Shown here: piece after piece, positions 1 through 8,628 of the stretch
How positions within the stretch are numbered: position 1 is the first letter of the stretch
Layout of the letters: the number at the start of each line of letters is the position of its first letter
Source of the DNA: Niveispirillum sp048066115
GTDB lineage: Bacteria > Pseudomonadota > Alphaproteobacteria > Azospirillales > Azospirillaceae
Reading direction: 5' to 3'
Assembly (NCBI RefSeq): GCF_048066115.1
Contig: NZ_JBLTYX010000003.1
Span: 1 to 64,000 of the forward strand
Length of the DNA stretch: 64,000 nucleotides
The notes under the pieces: generated by a model
Told to the model about the DNA's origin: nothing
Database searches by the model: none
What the model saw: the letters and a program-made list of their open reading frames with translations, nothing else
Translations under genes and position numbers: made by a program

Positions 1-100
1 TTTTCCCGCCGAACTATTGGACGAATGTCGCCGGTACGCGGGGGGCGCGTTCATGCGACAAACGATTGAGACAGAATTCCAACCCTGAATGGGGACTGCG

Positions 101-973
101 ATGATCGAGAAGGTGGGTGTGATCGGGGCCGGCCAGATGGGCAGCGGCATCACGCAGGTCTGCGCCGTGGCGGGCCTGTCGGTGGCGCTGTCGGACATCA
201 ATGCCGAACAGCTGTCCAGCGCCGTGGCCGGCATCGCCAAGAACCTCGAACGTCAGGTCGCCAAGGGCAAGCTGGACGCGGCGGAAAAGGACGCGGCCCT
301 GGCGCGCATCACCACCTCTACCGAGTTGTCCGTCTTCAAGGACAGCGATCTGGTGGTGGAGGCGGCGACCGAGTCGGAAGACGTCAAGCGCCTGATCCTG
401 AAGGCTTTGGTGCCCAACCTGTCGCCCACCGCCATCATTGCCACCAACACCAGCTCCATCTCCATCACCCGTCTGGCCGCCGCCACCGACCGGCCGCACC
501 GGTTCATCGGCATGCATTTCATGAACCCGGTGCCGGTGATGCAGCTGGTGGAGATCATCCGCGGCATCGCCACGGATGACGAGACCTTCCAGTTGATCAA
601 GGCTCTGACGGCCAGGCTGGGCAAGACCGCCGCCATCGCCGAGGATTTCCCGGCCTTCATCGTCAACCGCATCCTGCTGCCCATGATCAATGAGGCGGTC
701 TATACGCTGTATGAGGGCGTGGGCGGGGTGGAAGCCATCGACACGGCCATGAAGCTGGGTGCGAACCACCCGATGGGCCCGCTGGAACTGGCCGATTTCA
801 TCGGCCTGGACACGTGCCTGTCGATCATGCAGGTCCTGCATGAGGGCCTGTCCGACAGCAAGTACCGCCCCTGCCCGCTGATGGTGAAATATGTCGAGGC
901 GGGCTGGCTGGGCCGCAAGGTCGGCCGCGGCTTCTACGACTATTCCGGCCCGGTCCCGCGCCCGACGCGGTGA
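101..973 (+). CDS. hbd: 3-hydroxyacyl-CoA (3-hydroxybutyryl-CoA) dehydrogenase
   Basis: A 290-residue NAD-dependent dehydrogenase that interconverts 3-hydroxybutyryl-CoA and acetoacetyl-CoA in the cytoplasm (butyrate, PHB and fatty-acid metabolism). The N-terminus carries the Rossmann fingerprint GAGQMG at residues 9-14. The catalytic-His segment MHFMNPVP lies near residue 140, and the C-terminus has the family ending GRGFYDYS. I chose the ATG at 101 because a GGGGA ribosome-binding site sits six bases upstream; an in-frame ATG at 89 would add four residues and has no such site. A rho-independent terminator follows at once, so this is the last gene of its unit. The single-domain length fits Hbd/PaaH rather than the large FadB fusion. 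Confidence 0.93.
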   Translation: MIEKVGVIGAGQMGSGITQVCAVAGLSVALSDINAEQLSSAVAGIAKNLERQVAKGKLDAAEKDAALARITTSTELSVFKDSDLVVEAATESEDVKRLILKALVPNLSPTAIIATNTSSISITRLAAATDRPHRFIGMHFMNPVPVMQLVEIIRGIATDDETFQLIKALTARLGKTAAIAEDFPAFIVNRILLPMINEAVYTLYEGVGGVEAIDTAMKLGANHPMGPLELADFIGLDTCLSIMQVLHEGLSDSKYRPCPLMVKYVEAGWLGRKVGRGFYDYSGPVPRPTR

Positions 974-999
974 GGTGGAATTCAAAGGTTGATTGATGG

Positions 1000-1029
1000 A
1001 CGGCCCGGCAACGACCGGGCCGTTTTTTT
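1000..1029 (+). terminator. Rho-independent terminator after hbd
   Basis: A 9-bp GC stem, ACGGCCCGG paired with CCGGGCCGT around the six-base loop CAACGA, runs directly into seven T residues. It lies 27 bases after the hbd stop. Confidence 0.9.
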
Positions 1030-1194
1030 GGCATTGCCCCGACAGGCATGTGCTTTTTGAGCATATGCCTAACTCTACCTTTCAAAATATAATCTGCTCA
1101 ATTTTCTTTTAATATGCTTCCATCTTCACGTTAGCCGGGCGGCACCAGGGTGACGCGAGGTCGCCGCTGCCGGCCCTGCTTCATGGAGGCGGGA

Positions 1195-3246
1195 ATGTGG
1201 GGGCTTCTAGCACTGTTGCTTCTGCTATTGGCAACCACGGGTCCCGCGCCGGCCGCAGCCAGCCAGACATGCCAATCACACCTTCAGTGGAAAAATGAGA
1301 ATTTCTTCAACTTCATAGCGCAGCCCCCCGCCGACAATAAGCATCCGCAGCATTTGGTTGAAAAAGCAAACTGGACGGTACAGTGCGTCGCCTTCACAGA
1401 ACAGCTCGTCCTGGAGAAACTGACCCTGGCGAAAGGGCTGGTCTTCGACAATGTCATCTTCTGCCGTGGATTGAAGGCCGAAGGACTGCATGCAAGGGGC
1501 GATCTGCATTTCAGGAATGTGTCTGTCGGGCATGCGGGCGATGAGAAAAATCCCGATGACGCCTGCGCCAATGTCCCCGAGATGGCGGAGCCGCGCAGCA
1601 ACCAAGGCCTTAAATGCGCCGATGGTGACGACTGCTATATCACCGCCAACGGGCTTGATCCTGGCATCGAGCCGATACCATCCACCTTCCACGACCTGTT
1701 CAAGCTGGACGGGTTCGGCGCATCCGGTGAGGTGAACCTGATCGGCGCCACGGTCGACGGGGATTTCAGCATCAGCAACTCCCGGATTGACAAGCTGCTG
1801 ATCGGATATGCGCAAATCGGCAAGGCGATCACGCTCGAATACGTCCATATCGGATCGGTGCAGCTGGCCGGTACAGAGGCCAAGGCGGTTTTATCCATCG
1901 GGTCGCGGATCAATGTCTGGGACGCCAGCTCGTCACGCATCGGGAAGTCCGTGGTCGTCAATTCAGGATCGGTCATCGGCACCCTGGACATGAGCCAGGC
2001 GGTGATCGGCACTGATCTTCACATCGACAGCGGCATTGTGGGATTGGTCAAGCTACCGGCGGCGCAAATCGGCCGTCAGGTCAAGATCGGTGGGAACGAA
2101 GACAGGCCGCTTCCCGTCATGCGGTTGATGATGCCGGGATTGAAGGCGAAGGCCTTGATCATCAGCCACATCCGTTCGCTATGCACAACCGACGCCCGCG
2201 ATATGGTGATCGCCGGCCAGGCCATGCTGACCGACAGTTTGCTTTGGGATGGCATGAACCTGACAGGCAGTCTTTTCGAATCCGGACTGGCATTGGAAAG
2301 ACTGGGCAGCGGCATATCCAAATTCACCATCCCCAAACTCAAGGCCCGCGATAAATATCTCTGCCCCATCCTTGCCGAGGCATGGTTTGCCGAGGATCTG
2401 GGTCACGGCCAGAACAGCCTGCGGGCGGAGAAACTGGAGGTACGCGGCGACCTGCGGCTTTCCGGGTCGAATTTTCATGATGTGCATTTCAGGGCCGCGA
2501 CGATCACCCGCGACCTGAACCTGCGGGATACCCGGACCGACCGTGGACGCCTGCTGGATACCAGGGTTGGCGGCATCCTGGATAACAAGGATTTCTGGGG
2601 TGGATTTGAAAGTGGGGACCTGCGCGGCTTCCAGGTCAACCGCTACAGCCTGCCATCGGACAAGGAGAAGGAAATCAAGACACCCGAGGGGCGCAATTTT
2701 GAACGGCGTGGCGCGGATTGGTGGGCCAAGCATCTGAAACCGCGCACGTCCCCCGGATGTGGCGTGCAGACGGGAGGGAATTTCGCCATCGGGCCGTACA
2801 TGATGATCGCCGATCACATGCAGGCAGCGGGAATGGAGGAGGATGCCGACGGCTTGCGTCGCGAAGGCCGCTTTCAGGCGATGTGGCACGCGGAGATGAG
2901 CCTGGAAAAGGTTCTGGCCTTTCTATCCTGGGCGATGGTCGGGTTCGGATATGCGCCGCAACTGATCCTGGCCTGGTTCCTGGGGGTGTTCGCCCTGGCC
3001 ATGGCTGTTTCCATGTCCGCGCTGAAATTGCGGCCGGAAATGGCTGGCAGGCCGCTGATATGGACGACGGCGGGCATTCTGATGACCAGGCTTTCAACCC
3101 TGTTCGAGGCGGATGAAGCCTTTGAACAGCCCAAGATTCTGCCGCCACGGGTTCGCGCGGCGGTGATCATCCTGCGGCTTACGGCGCTGGCGGTGGTCAT
3201 CGCCCTGGGTGCGGAACTGTCCGGCGTGTTGACGCGCCCCGCTTGA
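1195..3246 (+). CDS. Unrecognised exported/membrane protein with beta-repeat body
   Basis: I do not recognise this 683-residue protein. The ATG at 1195 follows GGAGG by five bases and begins a clear signal sequence (a leucine-rich run to about residue 25, ending APAAA), so it beats the GTG at 1150. From about residue 180 to 500 the chain is made of short repeating stretches of the type 'IGKAITLEYVHIGSVQLAGT', which look like a right-handed beta-helix or degenerate pentapeptide repeats. Several cysteines occur in the first third. Two hydrophobic segments near the C-terminus (about 585-610 and 655-675) suggest membrane anchoring with the repeat body outside the cytoplasm. Codon use is visibly less GC-biased than in neighbouring genes and the upstream 70 bases are AT-rich, hinting at acquisition. 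Function unknown. Confidence 0.75.
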   Translation: MWGLLALLLLLLATTGPAPAAASQTCQSHLQWKNENFFNFIAQPPADNKHPQHLVEKANWTVQCVAFTEQLVLEKLTLAKGLVFDNVIFCRGLKAEGLHARGDLHFRNVSVGHAGDEKNPDDACANVPEMAEPRSNQGLKCADGDDCYITANGLDPGIEPIPSTFHDLFKLDGFGASGEVNLIGATVDGDFSISNSRIDKLLIGYAQIGKAITLEYVHIGSVQLAGTEAKAVLSIGSRINVWDASSSRIGKSVVVNSGSVIGTLDMSQAVIGTDLHIDSGIVGLVKLPAAQIGRQVKIGGNEDRPLPVMRLMMPGLKAKALIISHIRSLCTTDARDMVIAGQAMLTDSLLWDGMNLTGSLFESGLALERLGSGISKFTIPKLKARDKYLCPILAEAWFAEDLGHGQNSLRAEKLEVRGDLRLSGSNFHDVHFRAATITRDLNLRDTRTDRGRLLDTRVGGILDNKDFWGGFESGDLRGFQVNRYSLPSDKEKEIKTPEGRNFERRGADWWAKHLKPRTSPGCGVQTGGNFAIGPYMMIADHMQAAGMEEDADGLRREGRFQAMWHAEMSLEKVLAFLSWAMVGFGYAPQLILAWFLGVFALAMAVSMSALKLRPEMAGRPLIWTTAGILMTRLSTLFEADEAFEQPKILPPRVRAAVIILRLTALAVVIALGAELSGVLTRPA

Positions 3247-3341
3247 TCCATGTCCGGATAGGGTCCCCCCGCGACTTCTACCCTGCCCAAACCCCTTCCC
3301 CCGATGTTACCCTGTCCCCAGGGCTGTAACGGCGGACGGAG

Positions 3342-5069
3342 ATGATTGTGCGGTTTGTTGCGGGACGCTGCCTTTCCGTTGGCCTGCTGGCCGGGCTTCT
3401 GGCCTTCTCACCCCTTCCCGCCCTGTCCAAGGATTTCACCACCGCCCTGCAGCAGAGGCTGACCGGCGGCATCGACACGCCGGAGAATGACCGCGACAGC
3501 CAGGACCTGCTGACGCTGGGTCGTTTTTACGAGAAGCGCCATTACGCGCCGGCCTGGATCGAACAGGGCCAGCCATCCGACCGGGCCCGCCTGCTGCTGA
3601 TGGCCCTGCAGAAGGCCGCCAGCCAGGGGCTGAACCCGTCCGATTACGGCGTGGCCCGCATCGCCACCCTGCTGGAGCGCGGCGACAGCCCCGATGCGCT
3701 GGCGGAGCTGGAGGTGATGCTGTCGCATGGCGCGCTGGATTATGGCCGCGACCTGGCCACGGGCCGGCTGGCCCCCATGGCCATCGACAGCGAGCTTTAT
3801 GTCGAAAAGCGCGAGATCGATGTCCTGACCCTGCTGAGCCGGCTGGCCATGCTGCCCGATCCGGGGGTGGAGTTGGCGGAACTGCCGCCGCGCCGCGCGG
3901 AGTATCAGCGCCTGAAGGGCGCCTTGCAGCAGTATCGCGAACTGGCCGCCGCCGGCGGGTGGAAGCCGGTGCCCCTGGCCGAACTGTCGCTGAAACCCGA
4001 GGGCGGCAAGGACGAGCGGTTGCCGGCATTGCGTGCCCGGCTGCATGTCACCGGGGAACTGCCCGCCGACGCGCCCATCCCCGAAGACCCCACCCTGTTC
4101 GACGAGGCCACCGTCGCGGCGCTGAAGAAGTTCCAGGCCCGGCACGGGCTGGAACCGGACGGGGTGCTGGGCAAGCAGACCCTGCTGGCGCTGAACATCA
4201 CCGCCGAACAGCGCGTGGCCCAGATCGCCATGAATATGGAACGCTGGCGCTGGATGCCGGTGGATATGGGCCCGTCCTATATCCTGGTGAACCTGGCCGC
4301 CTTCCATCTGTCGATCTTCGAGCAGGGCACCGTGGTGCATGAGGCGCGCGTCGTGGTGGGCACGACATCGACCCGCACCCCGGTATTTTCGCGCAAGATG
4401 AGCTATCTGGAGGTCAATCCCTATTGGCACGTCCCGGCCAAGATCGTGCGGGACGAGATCTTCCCCAAGGCCAAGCGCGACCCGTCATACCTGGCCCAGC
4501 ATAATTACGAGCTGCTGTCCGATTGGACGGAGGCCGCGGTGCCGGTCGATCCCAAGAGTTTGGACTGGGCCCACATGACCCGCCTGCCCTATCGCGTGCG
4601 CCAGGCGCCGGGCGACAAGAACAGCCTGGGCCGCATCAAGATGATGTTCCCCAACCAGTTCGACGTGTACCTGCACGACACGCCGTCCAAGAACCTGTTC
4701 AACCGCGCCAATCGCAGCTTCAGCCATGGCTGCATCCGGGTGGAGCATCCGTTCGACGTGGCGGAGGTCATCCTGCGCCTGTCAGGCACCACCGACTGGC
4801 CGCGTGCCAAGCTGGACGAGGCGCTGAACAGCGGGCAACGCACCGTGGTGCGCCTGAAACAGCCCATCCCCATCCATATCAGCTATGTCACGTCCTTCGT
4901 CGCCGACGACGGATCGGTGAATTTCCGGTCCGACATCTATGGCCGCGACCGCAAGCTGGCCACAGCCATACGGGCATCACGCGTGAAATGGGATGCGGTG
5001 GAGGCGGAGGCCCGCATGGCCCCCGGCGGGGCTGCCGCCGGACGGGGTACCGATAGCGGAAGCCACTGA
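3342..5069 (+). CDS. L,D-transpeptidase, YcbB/LdtD type
   Basis: A periplasmic murein L,D-transpeptidase of 575 residues that should form 3-3 cross-links in peptidoglycan. The order is a signal sequence (1-29), the helical scaffold domain typical of YcbB proteins, a peptidoglycan-binding repeat near 240-290 (ATVAALKKFQARHG), and a YkuD catalytic domain near 310-490. The catalytic motif SHGCIR places His462 and Cys464 in the active site. The ATG at 3342 follows CGGAG. The next two genes are also cell-wall enzymes, so this is probably a wall-remodelling cluster, although each gene has its own spacer. The C-terminal tail after the YkuD domain is low-complexity and Ala/Gly-rich. Confidence 0.92.
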   Translation: MIVRFVAGRCLSVGLLAGLLAFSPLPALSKDFTTALQQRLTGGIDTPENDRDSQDLLTLGRFYEKRHYAPAWIEQGQPSDRARLLLMALQKAASQGLNPSDYGVARIATLLERGDSPDALAELEVMLSHGALDYGRDLATGRLAPMAIDSELYVEKREIDVLTLLSRLAMLPDPGVELAELPPRRAEYQRLKGALQQYRELAAAGGWKPVPLAELSLKPEGGKDERLPALRARLHVTGELPADAPIPEDPTLFDEATVAALKKFQARHGLEPDGVLGKQTLLALNITAEQRVAQIAMNMERWRWMPVDMGPSYILVNLAAFHLSIFEQGTVVHEARVVVGTTSTRTPVFSRKMSYLEVNPYWHVPAKIVRDEIFPKAKRDPSYLAQHNYELLSDWTEAAVPVDPKSLDWAHMTRLPYRVRQAPGDKNSLGRIKMMFPNQFDVYLHDTPSKNLFNRANRSFSHGCIRVEHPFDVAEVILRLSGTTDWPRAKLDEALNSGQRTVVRLKQPIPIHISYVTSFVADDGSVNFRSDIYGRDRKLATAIRASRVKWDAVEAEARMAPGGAAAGRGTDSGSH

Positions 5070-5080
5070 TAACCCGACCG

Positions 5081-5193
5081 CAGCGGCATACATTTTCATG
5101 CCGCTGTGGGCCGGCGACCGCCGGCCCGCGACCGCGTGGTCGCGCAAGCCAAGCCGCCGGATGGCGGCGCCCGGCGCCTGAGGGCGCAAGCCA
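5081..5193 (+). repeat. Dispersed multi-hairpin intergenic element, copy R1
   Basis: Five features occur in order: stem CAGCGGCAT/ATGCCGCTG; stem GGGCCGGCG/CGCCGGCCC around AC; stem CGCGACC/GGTCGCG; the linker CAAGCCAAGC; stem GCCGCC/GGCGGC around GGAT; then CGCCCGGCG and the end CTGAGG. The same order recurs at six other places in the window with different bases in the stems. It lies 11 bases after the L,D-transpeptidase stop. Confidence 0.85.
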
Positions 5194-5386
5194 TGAACCC
5201 GGAAGAGATAGGCTGGAGATAGGCCGGAAGGGTGGATTTCCGCTTGCGTCAGCTATGCCGTTCTGCCATGACTGCAATTGTGTCCTGTCTGTGGCGCGGG
5301 GCATTTGGCGAAATCTTGGACGAGAGTGTCTCTGGCGTAACGGACGCCGGGGGTTGCTGCTTCGGGGCTTAAGGGGGGCAAGGGGC
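5184..5386. other. Intergenic spacer before DUF882 gene
   Basis: The spacer between the transpeptidase and the DUF882 gene is 317 bases in total (5070-5386). Its first part is repeat copy R1. The remainder has a short direct repeat GAGATAGGC near 5205-5225 and presumably the promoter of the downstream gene, but I see no convincing -35/-10 pair and no other gene. Confidence 0.5.
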
Positions 5387-6049
5387 ATGGTGGCACGGCC
5401 GAACACGACCGACCTGACCATTGGATGCGAGTCCGTTTCCCCGACCCAAATGTCCGTTTCCCCAATCATCGATCTGGGTGCCGATACCGGCCGCCGCGGC
5501 TTCCTGCGCGGCCTGGGCGGTCTGTTCCTGGGCGCCGGGGCCGCCATCGCCGCCCCCACCATCATCACCAATCCCGCCGATGCCGCCCCGGTCAGCGCGC
5601 CGCGCCGGCAGATTTCCTTCGTGTCGCTGCACACCCGGGAAAAGCTGAACGTCACCTACTTCACCAACGGCACCTATGACCGTTCGGCGTTGAAGGACGT
5701 GAACCACATGCTGCGCGACTGGCGCACGGGCGAGATCGGCAAGATGGACCCCAAGCTGCTGGACCTGCTGTTCCAGCTGCGCCAGCGCCTGCGTACCGAA
5801 GAGCCGTTCCAGGTGATCTCCGGTTACCGTTGCCCCAAGACCAACGCCATGCTGGCATCGAAGTCGGAAGGTGTGGCCACCAAGAGCCTGCATATGGAAG
5901 GCAAGGCCATCGACATCACCATGGCCGGCCGGCAGCTGAGCCGTATCCGCCAGGAAGCCTTGAACCTGAAGCAGGGCGGTGTCGGCATCTATTCCAAGAC
6001 CGGCTTCGTGCATGTCGATACCGGCCGTGTCCGGCAGTGGGGCGTGTAA
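5387..6049 (+). CDS. Tat-exported DUF882 peptidase-like protein (YcbK/M15A family)
   Basis: A 220-residue protein of the DUF882 family, related to zinc D-Ala-D-Ala-type peptidases (Peptidase_M15A). A twin-arginine export signal, GRRGFLRG followed by a hydrophobic Gly/Ala stretch, occupies about residues 30-55, so the folded enzyme is exported through Tat. The metal-site motifs are visible as SLHMEGKAIDI and GFVHVDTG near the C-terminus. E. coli YcbK/MepK, of the same family, cuts murein 3-3 cross-links, so pairing with the L,D-transpeptidase just upstream is meaningful. The ATG at 5387 follows a run AAGGGGGGCAAGGGGC; the frame is open further upstream, but the extra residues are not family-like. 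Confidence 0.88.
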   Translation: MVARPNTTDLTIGCESVSPTQMSVSPIIDLGADTGRRGFLRGLGGLFLGAGAAIAAPTIITNPADAAPVSAPRRQISFVSLHTREKLNVTYFTNGTYDRSALKDVNHMLRDWRTGEIGKMDPKLLDLLFQLRQRLRTEEPFQVISGYRCPKTNAMLASKSEGVATKSLHMEGKAIDITMAGRQLSRIRQEALNLKQGGVGIYSKTGFVHVDTGRVRQWGV

Positions 6050-6081
6050 CGTTTCTCTGCCTTACGAGACCTGCTTTTCAC

Positions 6082-6118
6082 CGGCCCGCCTCTGCTAAGA
6101 TGCGGGCCGTTTCGTTTT
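6082..6118 (+). terminator. Rho-independent terminator after DUF882 gene
   Basis: Stem CGGCCCGC (6082-6089) pairs with GCGGGCCG (6102-6109), followed by TTTCGTTTTC. It begins 32 bases after the DUF882 stop and just before the mepA ribosome-binding site. Confidence 0.75.
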
Positions 6119-6132
6119 CGGGCGGAGGGATC

Positions 6133-6966
6133 ATGCGCTGGGTTGGATGGGGACTTCTGGCCCTGGCTCTGGGCTCAGGTGCCGCCTTCGCCGCTGATAG
6201 CAAAACCCCCGCCCCCCAGACACTACGCACACCCGGCAAGGGCGCGCCCGAACCCATCGGCACCTACGCCAATGGCTGCGTGCGCGGGGCGGTGTCGCTG
6301 CCGGCGGACGGGCAGGGGTTCCAGGTGATGAACCTGTCCCGCCGCCGCAATTACGGCCATCCCAGCCTGATCGCCTATCTGAAGGCGCTGGCGGCGGAGG
6401 TGGAACGGGAACAGCTCGGCATCCTGTCGGTGGGCGACCTGTCCATGGTGCGCGGCGGGCGCATGCCGACCGGCCATGCCAGCCACCAGATGGGACTGGA
6501 CGCCGATATCTGGTTCCCGCTGGATCTGGGCCGCCTGCCCCTGCCCGACCGGGAGCGGGAGGATTTCGCCAGCATGGTCGATGCCAAGGCCCAGCGGGTG
6601 AACAGCAATTTCGGTCCCGCCCAGGTACGGGTGCTGAAACTGGCCGCATCGGCCCCCACCGTCACCCGCATCTTCGTGAACCCGGCCATCAAGCTGGCTT
6701 TGTGCGAGCGGGAAACGGGGGACAAGGCCTGGCTGGGCAAGCTGCGCCCCTGGTTCGGCCATGCCGCCCATTTCCATGTGCGCCTGGCCTGCCCGCCCGA
6801 TGCCGGGCAATGCGAGACACAGGAAGCGCCACCCGAGGGTGATGGCTGTGGTGAGGAACTGCTGAGCTGGTTCAAGCCGCCACCGCCATCGACCGGCCCC
6901 GCGCTGCCGCCCAAGCCGCCGCCCCCGCCGCCCGCCGCCTGTCTGGCGCTCTATGCCGAAGAGTGA
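6133..6966 (+). CDS. mepA: Penicillin-insensitive murein endopeptidase MepA
   Basis: A periplasmic zinc endopeptidase (peptidase M74) that cuts D-Ala-mDAP cross-links; 277 residues. The ATG at 6133 follows GGAGG by four bases and starts a classic signal peptide ending AAFAA. The LAS-type zinc site is intact: SHQMGLDAD supplies His118 and Asp125, and HAAHFHV supplies His210, His213 and His215, the spacing known from E. coli MepA. The C-terminal 40 residues carry several cysteines and a proline-rich run (PPPPPP) that could span the wall or mediate binding. It is the third wall enzyme in a row. Confidence 0.93.
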   Translation: MRWVGWGLLALALGSGAAFAADSKTPAPQTLRTPGKGAPEPIGTYANGCVRGAVSLPADGQGFQVMNLSRRRNYGHPSLIAYLKALAAEVEREQLGILSVGDLSMVRGGRMPTGHASHQMGLDADIWFPLDLGRLPLPDREREDFASMVDAKAQRVNSNFGPAQVRVLKLAASAPTVTRIFVNPAIKLALCERETGDKAWLGKLRPWFGHAAHFHVRLACPPDAGQCETQEAPPEGDGCGEELLSWFKPPPPSTGPALPPKPPPPPPAACLALYAEE

Positions 6967-7033
6967 TCTTCTTTACATCCGATCCCGGATGGATTACGGT
7001 CCCGCCCATCATCAATACCGGAGCCTGATTGCC

Positions 7034-7057
7034 ATGGATCTGAACCCGCTGTCCTGA
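7034..7057 (+). other. Possible leader peptide (MDLNPLS) upstream of ABC-F gene
   Basis: A seven-codon reading frame (ATG to TGA) is preceded by GGAG ten bases upstream. It is followed six bases after its stop by the hairpin GCCCCT-GAAA-AGGGGC (7063-7078), and the ABC-F start lies 27 bases beyond the hairpin. In other bacteria several ABC-F genes are controlled by ribosome stalling on such leaders. Here that is inference only, since very short frames arise by chance. Confidence 0.3.
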
Positions 7058-7062
7058 CCGCC

Positions 7063-7078
7063 GCCCCTGAAAAGGGGC
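7063..7078 (+). promoter_or_regulatory. GNRA-capped hairpin in the ABC-F leader
   Basis: A perfect 6-bp GC-rich stem, GCCCCT with AGGGGC, encloses a GAAA tetraloop. It is followed by only two T residues, so it is more likely a structural or attenuation hairpin than a terminator. It sits between a possible leader peptide and the ABC-F start. Confidence 0.5.
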
Positions 7079-7105
7079 TTCCAAGGTTCGACCGGGATTC
7101 CATCC

Positions 7106-8611
7106 ATGCCGCATTGGCTTGTGGCCGAGGGGCTGTGCTTCGCGCACAGTGCCGACCGGCCGCTTTTCGACAAAATCTCCTTTTCCATCACCGATGAACG
7201 CGTCGCCCTGGTGGGCGGCAACGGTGTCGGCAAATCCACGCTGCTGCGCCTGCTGACCGATGAACTGCGGCCGGAGCGCGGGCACGTGTCCCGGCGCGGT
7301 CGGCATTTCCACTGGCCGCAATTGCCGTCGCCGGGGCAATGCGTGGGCGATCTGCTGCCCGCCGATGATCCCGGCCGGGCGGCTTCCCTGTCACGTTTCG
7401 GGCTGCCCACCGATCTGGCGGACACGGTGCCGCTGTCCCACCTGTCGGGCGGACAGGTGGCGCGGCTGCGGCTGGCCGCCATCCGCCTGACACGGCCCGA
7501 CATGCTGGTCCTGGATGAGCCGGGCAACGATCTTGATGAGGACGGGCGCCGGCTGCTGGCCGATCTGGTGACGGGCTGGCGCGGCGGGTTGCTGCTGGTC
7601 AGTCATGAGGTCGGGCTGCTGTCGCTGACAACCCGTATCCTCGACCTGTCGCCGCTGGGGCTGCGCAGCCATGGCGGTGGCTATCCGGGCTGGCTGGCGA
7701 CCAGGGAGGCGGAGCGGCAAGCGGCGAAGCGTGCCCTGGCCGATGCCGGCAAACAGGCACGCCAAGCGCGGGAAGTGGCACAGCAGGAAGAAGCCCGCGC
7801 CAGCCGCCGTGCCCGTGCGGGCAAACAGGAAAAGGCGAGGGGATCGAATGCTCCCATCCTGCTGGGCACTCGCCGCGACAATGCCGAACGTGCCGGTGCC
7901 GCCCGCCGGATCAAGGCGGAACGTCAGGCGGAGCAGGCCGGCCAGGCCCTGGCCGATGCAAACGCCCGTCTGGCCCAGCCCTTGCCGCCGCTGGACATGG
8001 CCATCGCCCCGACGCGGGTGCCGGCGGGGCGGGCACTGCTGTGGGTCGAGGAACTGGCCCTGTCGCGCGGCGGGCGGCGGCTCTGGCGGGACCTGTCCTT
8101 CACCCTGACCGGGCCAACACGTCTGGCCCTGACGGGACCCAACGGGGCAGGCAAAAGTAGCCTGCTGGATTGCCTGGACGGAACATTATCCCCAGATGCC
8201 GGCCGGATCGACCGTGCCCCCGGCCTGCGTCTGACCTGGCTGGACCAGCGGCTGGCATCGGCATCGGAAGACACACCCCTGTCACTGGCCCGCAAGGCGC
8301 AGGCAGGGCACGGGGAAGGGGCGATCCGCGCCGCCCTGGCCCGGTTCGGTTTCCGCAGCACGGCGGCAGAGGTGCCGCTGCGCCTGCTGTCGGGCGGCAT
8401 GCGGGTGCGGGCGCATCTTTGCGCCGCGCTGGGCGGGATGGAGCCGCCGCACCTGCTGCTGCTGGACGAACCCGCCAACCATCTGGATCTGGAGGGGCGG
8501 GCGGCCCTGCTGGAGGCCCTGACCGCCTATGACGGCGCCCTGATCCTGGTCAGCCACGACCCGGATTTTCGCCGGGCCGTGGGTGTCACAGGGGAGGTGG
8601 CGTTGGGGTGA
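7106..8611 (+). CDS. ABC-F family ATPase
   Basis: A soluble protein of 501 residues with two ABC ATPase domains and no membrane segments, the ABC-F layout (Uup/EttA/YheS relatives acting on ribosomes). Domain 1 has Walker A GGNGVGKST near residue 40, signature LSGGQ near 113 and Walker B LVLDEPGNDLD, an unusual replacement of the common DEPTNHLD. A charged Ala/Arg/Glu-rich linker (about 200-290) follows. Domain 2 has GPNGAGKSS near 345, the divergent signature LLSGGMRVR and an orthodox LLLDEPANHLD. The C-terminal extension of Uup is absent. A role in translation or antibiotic protection is inferred from family only. It converges on ilvD. Confidence 0.88.
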   Translation: MPHWLVAEGLCFAHSADRPLFDKISFSITDERVALVGGNGVGKSTLLRLLTDELRPERGHVSRRGRHFHWPQLPSPGQCVGDLLPADDPGRAASLSRFGLPTDLADTVPLSHLSGGQVARLRLAAIRLTRPDMLVLDEPGNDLDEDGRRLLADLVTGWRGGLLLVSHEVGLLSLTTRILDLSPLGLRSHGGGYPGWLATREAERQAAKRALADAGKQARQAREVAQQEEARASRRARAGKQEKARGSNAPILLGTRRDNAERAGAARRIKAERQAEQAGQALADANARLAQPLPPLDMAIAPTRVPAGRALLWVEELALSRGGRRLWRDLSFTLTGPTRLALTGPNGAGKSSLLDCLDGTLSPDAGRIDRAPGLRLTWLDQRLASASEDTPLSLARKAQAGHGEGAIRAALARFGFRSTAAEVPLRLLSGGMRVRAHLCAALGGMEPPHLLLLDEPANHLDLEGRAALLEALTAYDGALILVSHDPDFRRAVGVTGEVALG

Positions 8612-8628
8612 GGGGCGATGCCCCTCAC
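8608..8628. terminator. Convergent hairpin containing both stop codons
   Basis: A perfect 9-bp stem, GTGAGGGGC and GCCCCTCAC around GAT, lies where the ABC-F gene and ilvD converge. The stop codons of both genes fall inside its arms. There is no T-tract on either side, so termination would need Rho or work weakly in both directions. Confidence 0.5.

Noticed and set aside
1..100. Possible gene fragment at the left edge
   Set aside because: No continuous frame with recognisable residues before hbd; the minus frame covering 14-985 is a shadow of hbd.
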